Source: CAWEHQ01 sp051001995 (GTDB lineage: Bacteria > Actinomycetota > Thermoleophilia > Solirubrobacterales > Thermoleophilaceae). From it: DNA of 6,910 nt. The position numbers and the translations under genes are program-made. Location of the stretch: NCBI GenBank assembly GCA_051001995.1, contig JBPCMT010000223.1:1-6910 (forward strand), in the 5' to 3' direction. This document shows, piece after piece, positions 5,187-6,910 of the stretch; the first letter of the stretch is position 1, and every line of letters begins with the position of its first letter. Under the pieces are notes generated by a model, which saw only the letters and a list, made by a program, of their open reading frames with translations, ran no database searches and was not told where the DNA came from.

Positions 5187-5192
5187 TAGGCT
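5187..5192 (+). promoter_or_regulatory. Likely -10 box (TANNNT) of a leaderless cupin transcript
   Basis: TAGGCT fits the TANNNT -10 consensus of high-GC Gram-positive bacteria and ends 7 bp before the GTG at 5200, the spacing at which transcription would start on the start codon itself. There is no ribosome binding site before this GTG. I see no convincing -35 box. The box supports the 5200 start over longer in-frame extensions. Confidence 0.5.
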
Positions 5193-5199
5193 CTTCGCC

Positions 5200-5580
5200 G
5201 TGAGCTACACGATCAGGAACCTCCACGATGTCGAGGATTCGGCGCCGAAGTTCGGGTTCTCCGAGACGCAGGAGGCGCGCTTCCCTCGTGAGGACCTCGG
5301 CGCCGAGACCATCGGCCTCGCCTACCACGTCGTTCGCCCCGGCAAGCGCCAGGCGTTCGCCCATCGCCATCACGATGCGGAGGAGGTCTACGTGGTGCTG
5401 TCGGGAGCCGGGCGGCTCAAGCTCGACGACGACGTCGTCGAGATCCGCACCATGGATGCGATCCGCGTCGGGCCGCAGGTCGCTCGGTCGTTCGAGGCGG
5501 GACCCGACGGACTCGCGCTGCTGGCCTTCGGGCCCCGTCACGAGGGCGATGGAGAGATAATTCAGGACTTCTGGGACTGA
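5200..5580 (+). CDS. Small cupin-domain protein
   Basis: A 126-aa single-domain cupin, a small beta-barrel that often binds a metal and acts as an enzyme or a ligand-binding protein. Motif 1 is clear: PGKRQAFAHRHHDAEEVYVV (47-66) followed by LSGAGRL, giving metal ligands H55, H57 and E61 or E62. Motif 2 is degenerate: in VGPQVARSFEAG (90-101) the position of the usual last histidine ligand looks like R96, so metal binding may be weak or use another residue. The chosen GTG follows a TANNNT box at leaderless spacing. The in-frame extension back to 5083 would overlap the divergent rhodanese start and encode an Arg/Ala-rich stretch unlike a cupin N-terminus. It is the only plus-strand gene and is divergent from the stress directon. 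Substrate unknown. Confidence 0.85.
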   Translation: MSYTIRNLHDVEDSAPKFGFSETQEARFPREDLGAETIGLAYHVVRPGKRQAFAHRHHDAEEVYVVLSGAGRLKLDDDVVEIRTMDAIRVGPQVARSFEAGPDGLALLAFGPRHEGDGEIIQDFWD

Positions 5581-5606
5581 GGAAGTCTCGGTCCGCGCGA
5601 TCCCGA

Positions 5607-5642
5607 CCCCCTCCGTCCAAGCTCAAGGACCGGAAGTGGGGG
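5607..5642. terminator. Imperfect hairpin after the cupin gene, possible terminator
   Basis: CCCCC, TCCG and TCC (5607-5618) can pair with GGA, CGGA and GGGGG (5627-5642) around an 8-base loop, with a one-base bulge (C5630) and a three-base bulge (AGT, 5635-5637). It begins 26 bp after the cupin stop, in the gap between convergent genes, which is where a terminator belongs. No T-tract follows on either strand. The rest of the 5581-5752 gap holds only GC-rich sequence with a repeated 9-mer, CCGCGGCGG, at about 5665 and 5679. Confidence 0.3.
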
Positions 5643-5752
5643 CGCGGCGTTTCCCCTCGCGTGTCCGCGGCGGCTGCCCGCGGCGGCCCGTCCAGAGCTC
5701 CGCCGCGCCACACCCGCGTTACCCGGCGCCCCCCGCCTCAAACGCGCACCCG

Positions 5753-6406
5753 TCAGCGCTTGCGCAGGATCGTCAGGCCGTCGGCCACGCCGACCATCGC
5801 GCAATCCACCCGCTCGTCGGCCGCGATCGCATCGTTGAGGCGCGCCATTGCGAGCGCCGATGCGTCGTCGGGCGCCGGATCGAGCACGCGCCCGGAGAGC
5901 AGGACGTTGTCCAGCAACAGCAGGCCCCCGGGGCGCAGCCGTGCCACGAGCTCCTCGTAGTAGTCGGGGTAGGAATCCTTGTCGGCGTCGATGAACGCGA
6001 GGTCGATCTCCTGCGAGACCCGCATCGCGCGCAGAGTGTCGAGCGCCGGAGCGACGCGAATCTCGGTCACCTCGTCGAGCCCGCCGGCACGCAGGTTCGC
6101 TAGCGCCGTGTCCGCGTAGCCCCGATCGATCTCGCAGCAGACGAGCCGTCCGCCCGCTGCCAGGCCACGGGCGATGCAGATCGCGCTGTAGCCGGTGAAG
6201 GTGCCCACCTCGACCGCGAGCCGGGCGTCGACCAGGCGCGTCAGCAGGGTCAGGAGCGCCCCCTCATCGGGGGCGATCTGCATCTTGGCGATGTCGCCCA
6301 TGGCGGCGGTCTCGCGCTCGAGCTCGCGCAGCAGCGCATCCTGGCGGGCGCCGCGCTCGACCATGTAGCCGTATAACTCCGGCGTCAGCGCGGTGAACTT
6401 GCTCAT
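5753..6406 (-). CDS. O-methyltransferase, CCoAOMT/COMT-like family
   Basis: A 217-aa SAM-dependent O-methyltransferase of the family that includes bacterial homologues of caffeoyl-CoA and catechol O-methyltransferases, which need a divalent metal and methylate one hydroxyl of a catechol-like group. Motif I is VEVGTFTGYSAICIARGL (65-82); the adenosine-binding acidic end of strand 2 is VCCEID (89-94). Metal-binding residues are expected at D140 and D142 (FIDADKDSYPDYY) and at D166-N167 (LLLLDN). Residues 1-60 are helical, as in the family. The protein is soluble, with no signal peptide. The ATG was chosen because the conserved length begins there; the frame stays open upstream but would run into the DUF72 gene. 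The 37-bp gap to the upstream DUF72 gene allows cotranscription. No strong ribosome site is visible. The natural substrate cannot be told from sequence. Confidence 0.93.
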   Translation of the reverse strand: MSKFTALTPELYGYMVERGARQDALLRELERETAAMGDIAKMQIAPDEGALLTLLTRLVDARLAVEVGTFTGYSAICIARGLAAGGRLVCCEIDRGYADTALANLRAGGLDEVTEIRVAPALDTLRAMRVSQEIDLAFIDADKDSYPDYYEELVARLRPGGLLLLDNVLLSGRVLDPAPDDASALAMARLNDAIAADERVDCAMVGVADGLTILRKR

Positions 6407-6443
6407 GGACGAGATCGTGCCACGCCGTGAGCGCCGGCGCGCA

Positions 6444-6910
6444 TCAGGCTCCCAGCCGCCCGCGCAACCAGGTGCCGTTTCGTACGGCGAAGCCCTCCCA
6501 GTCGTTGTTGAAGTAGACGTAGACGTGAACCGAGCGCCGCCAGCGGTCGATGCGCCGCGCCCACTCGTCGAGCTCGGCGCGCGAGTAGTTGCCGCGCCTC
6601 CCACGCCGTCCGTGGTGGAGGCGGACGAACGTCCAGTCGGCGGTGTGCTCGTGCGACTGGAACGGCCGCTCCGGATGGTCGCCGATCACCAGCGCCGCGC
6701 CGCGGTCGCGCAGCAACGCGTAGACGTCGTCTGCGAACCAGCTCGCATGACGGAACTCGAAGCAGTGGCGCCCCGGCGGCAGTCGCTCGAGCGCCGCCGC
6801 GAGGCGATCGTCGTCGCGGTGGAAGTTGGCCGGCAGCTGCCAGACGATCGGTCCGAGCTTGCCGGCCTCGACGAGCGGCTCGATGCGCTCGTAGAAGCGC
6901 GCGACGCCGC
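6444..6910 (-). CDS. DUF72 (YecE-like) protein, N-terminus outside window
   Basis: About 154 C-terminal residues are visible before the gene runs off the right edge. They carry the DUF72 signature in order: GPIVWQLPANFH near the start, FEFRHASWF, VIGDHPERPF, WTFVRLHHG, then NYSRAELDEWARRI and the end motif VYVYFNNDWEGFAVRNGTWL. The family has a TIM-barrel-like fold; its biochemical role is not established, and weak links to nucleases or DNA repair in the literature should not be used to assign function here. The stop is TGA at 6446-6444. Its downstream partner is the O-methyltransferase 37 bp away on the same strand. The family call is secure; the function is not. Confidence 0.93.
   Translation of the reverse strand, partial: GVARFYERIEPLVEAGKLGPIVWQLPANFHRDDDRLAAALERLPPGRHCFEFRHASWFADDVYALLRDRGAALVIGDHPERPFQSHEHTADWTFVRLHHGRRGRRGNYSRAELDEWARRIDRWRRSVHVYVYFNNDWEGFAVRNGTWLRGRLGA

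Noticed and set aside
5665..5687. CCGCGGCGG occurring twice 14 bp apart
   Set aside because: A short GC-only direct repeat is expected by chance at this base composition; there is no third unit and no mobile-element context.
5711..5730. A GGGTAACG string on the minus strand resembling the promoter -35 box
   Set aside because: No GACGG at the required spacing and no gene start downstream on that strand; it lies in the convergent intergenic gap.
5753..6604. Longer N-terminus for the O-methyltransferase
   Set aside because: The extra 66 residues are Thr/Ser/Gly/Arg-rich and overlap the conserved end of the DUF72 gene in another frame.
1..6910. CRISPR array, tRNA/rRNA, transposase or prophage genes
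   Set aside because: No regularly spaced repeats, no structural RNA landmarks, no transposase or integrase motifs and no flanking inverted repeats were seen on either strand.

Overview
The window is very GC-rich (G/C at most third codon positions). It has tightly packed genes with 4-bp start/stop overlaps, GTG starts, and starts that look leaderless. This suggests a high-GC Gram-positive bacterium, perhaps a deep-branching actinobacterium such as Thermoleophilia. That placement rests on style and gene content only, because no marker gene is present.

Layout. Positions 1-5083 form one minus-strand directon, read from right to left. In transcription order it holds a rhodanese-domain protein (5083-4685), a peroxiredoxin-like protein (4667-4101), an unknown protein with one hydrophobic segment (4104-3646), a possible 33-aa membrane miniprotein (3638-3537), an ECF sigma factor (3540-2890), a zinc-binding anti-sigma factor without a membrane segment (2893-2645), MsrA (2597-2049), a multi-cluster radical SAM enzyme resembling tetraether lipid synthase (2027-543), and a cysteine-rich SAM methyltransferase (540 to beyond the left edge). 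A divergent cupin gene lies at 5200-5580 on the plus strand. After a 172-bp gap between convergent genes come an O-methyltransferase (6406-5753) and the C-terminal part of a DUF72/YecE protein (6910-6444), both on the minus strand.

How it works together. Rhodanese, a peroxiredoxin-like protein and MsrA all handle sulfur or oxidant chemistry. They surround a sigma/anti-sigma pair whose anti-sigma has a soluble His-Cys-Cys zinc motif of the kind used by thiol redox sensors. Two minus-strand sites share CCTGTAACGA-N15-GACGG exactly: one before the rhodanese gene and one just before msrA. They look like ECF promoters, and the simplest reading is that the sigma factor encoded between them drives both halves of its own locus. 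The last two genes, the Tes-like radical SAM enzyme and the cysteine-rich methyltransferase, would then be outputs of that stress regulon. This is the least expected part of the window: it may link thiol or oxidative stress to an uncharacterised lipid or thiol-directed modification.
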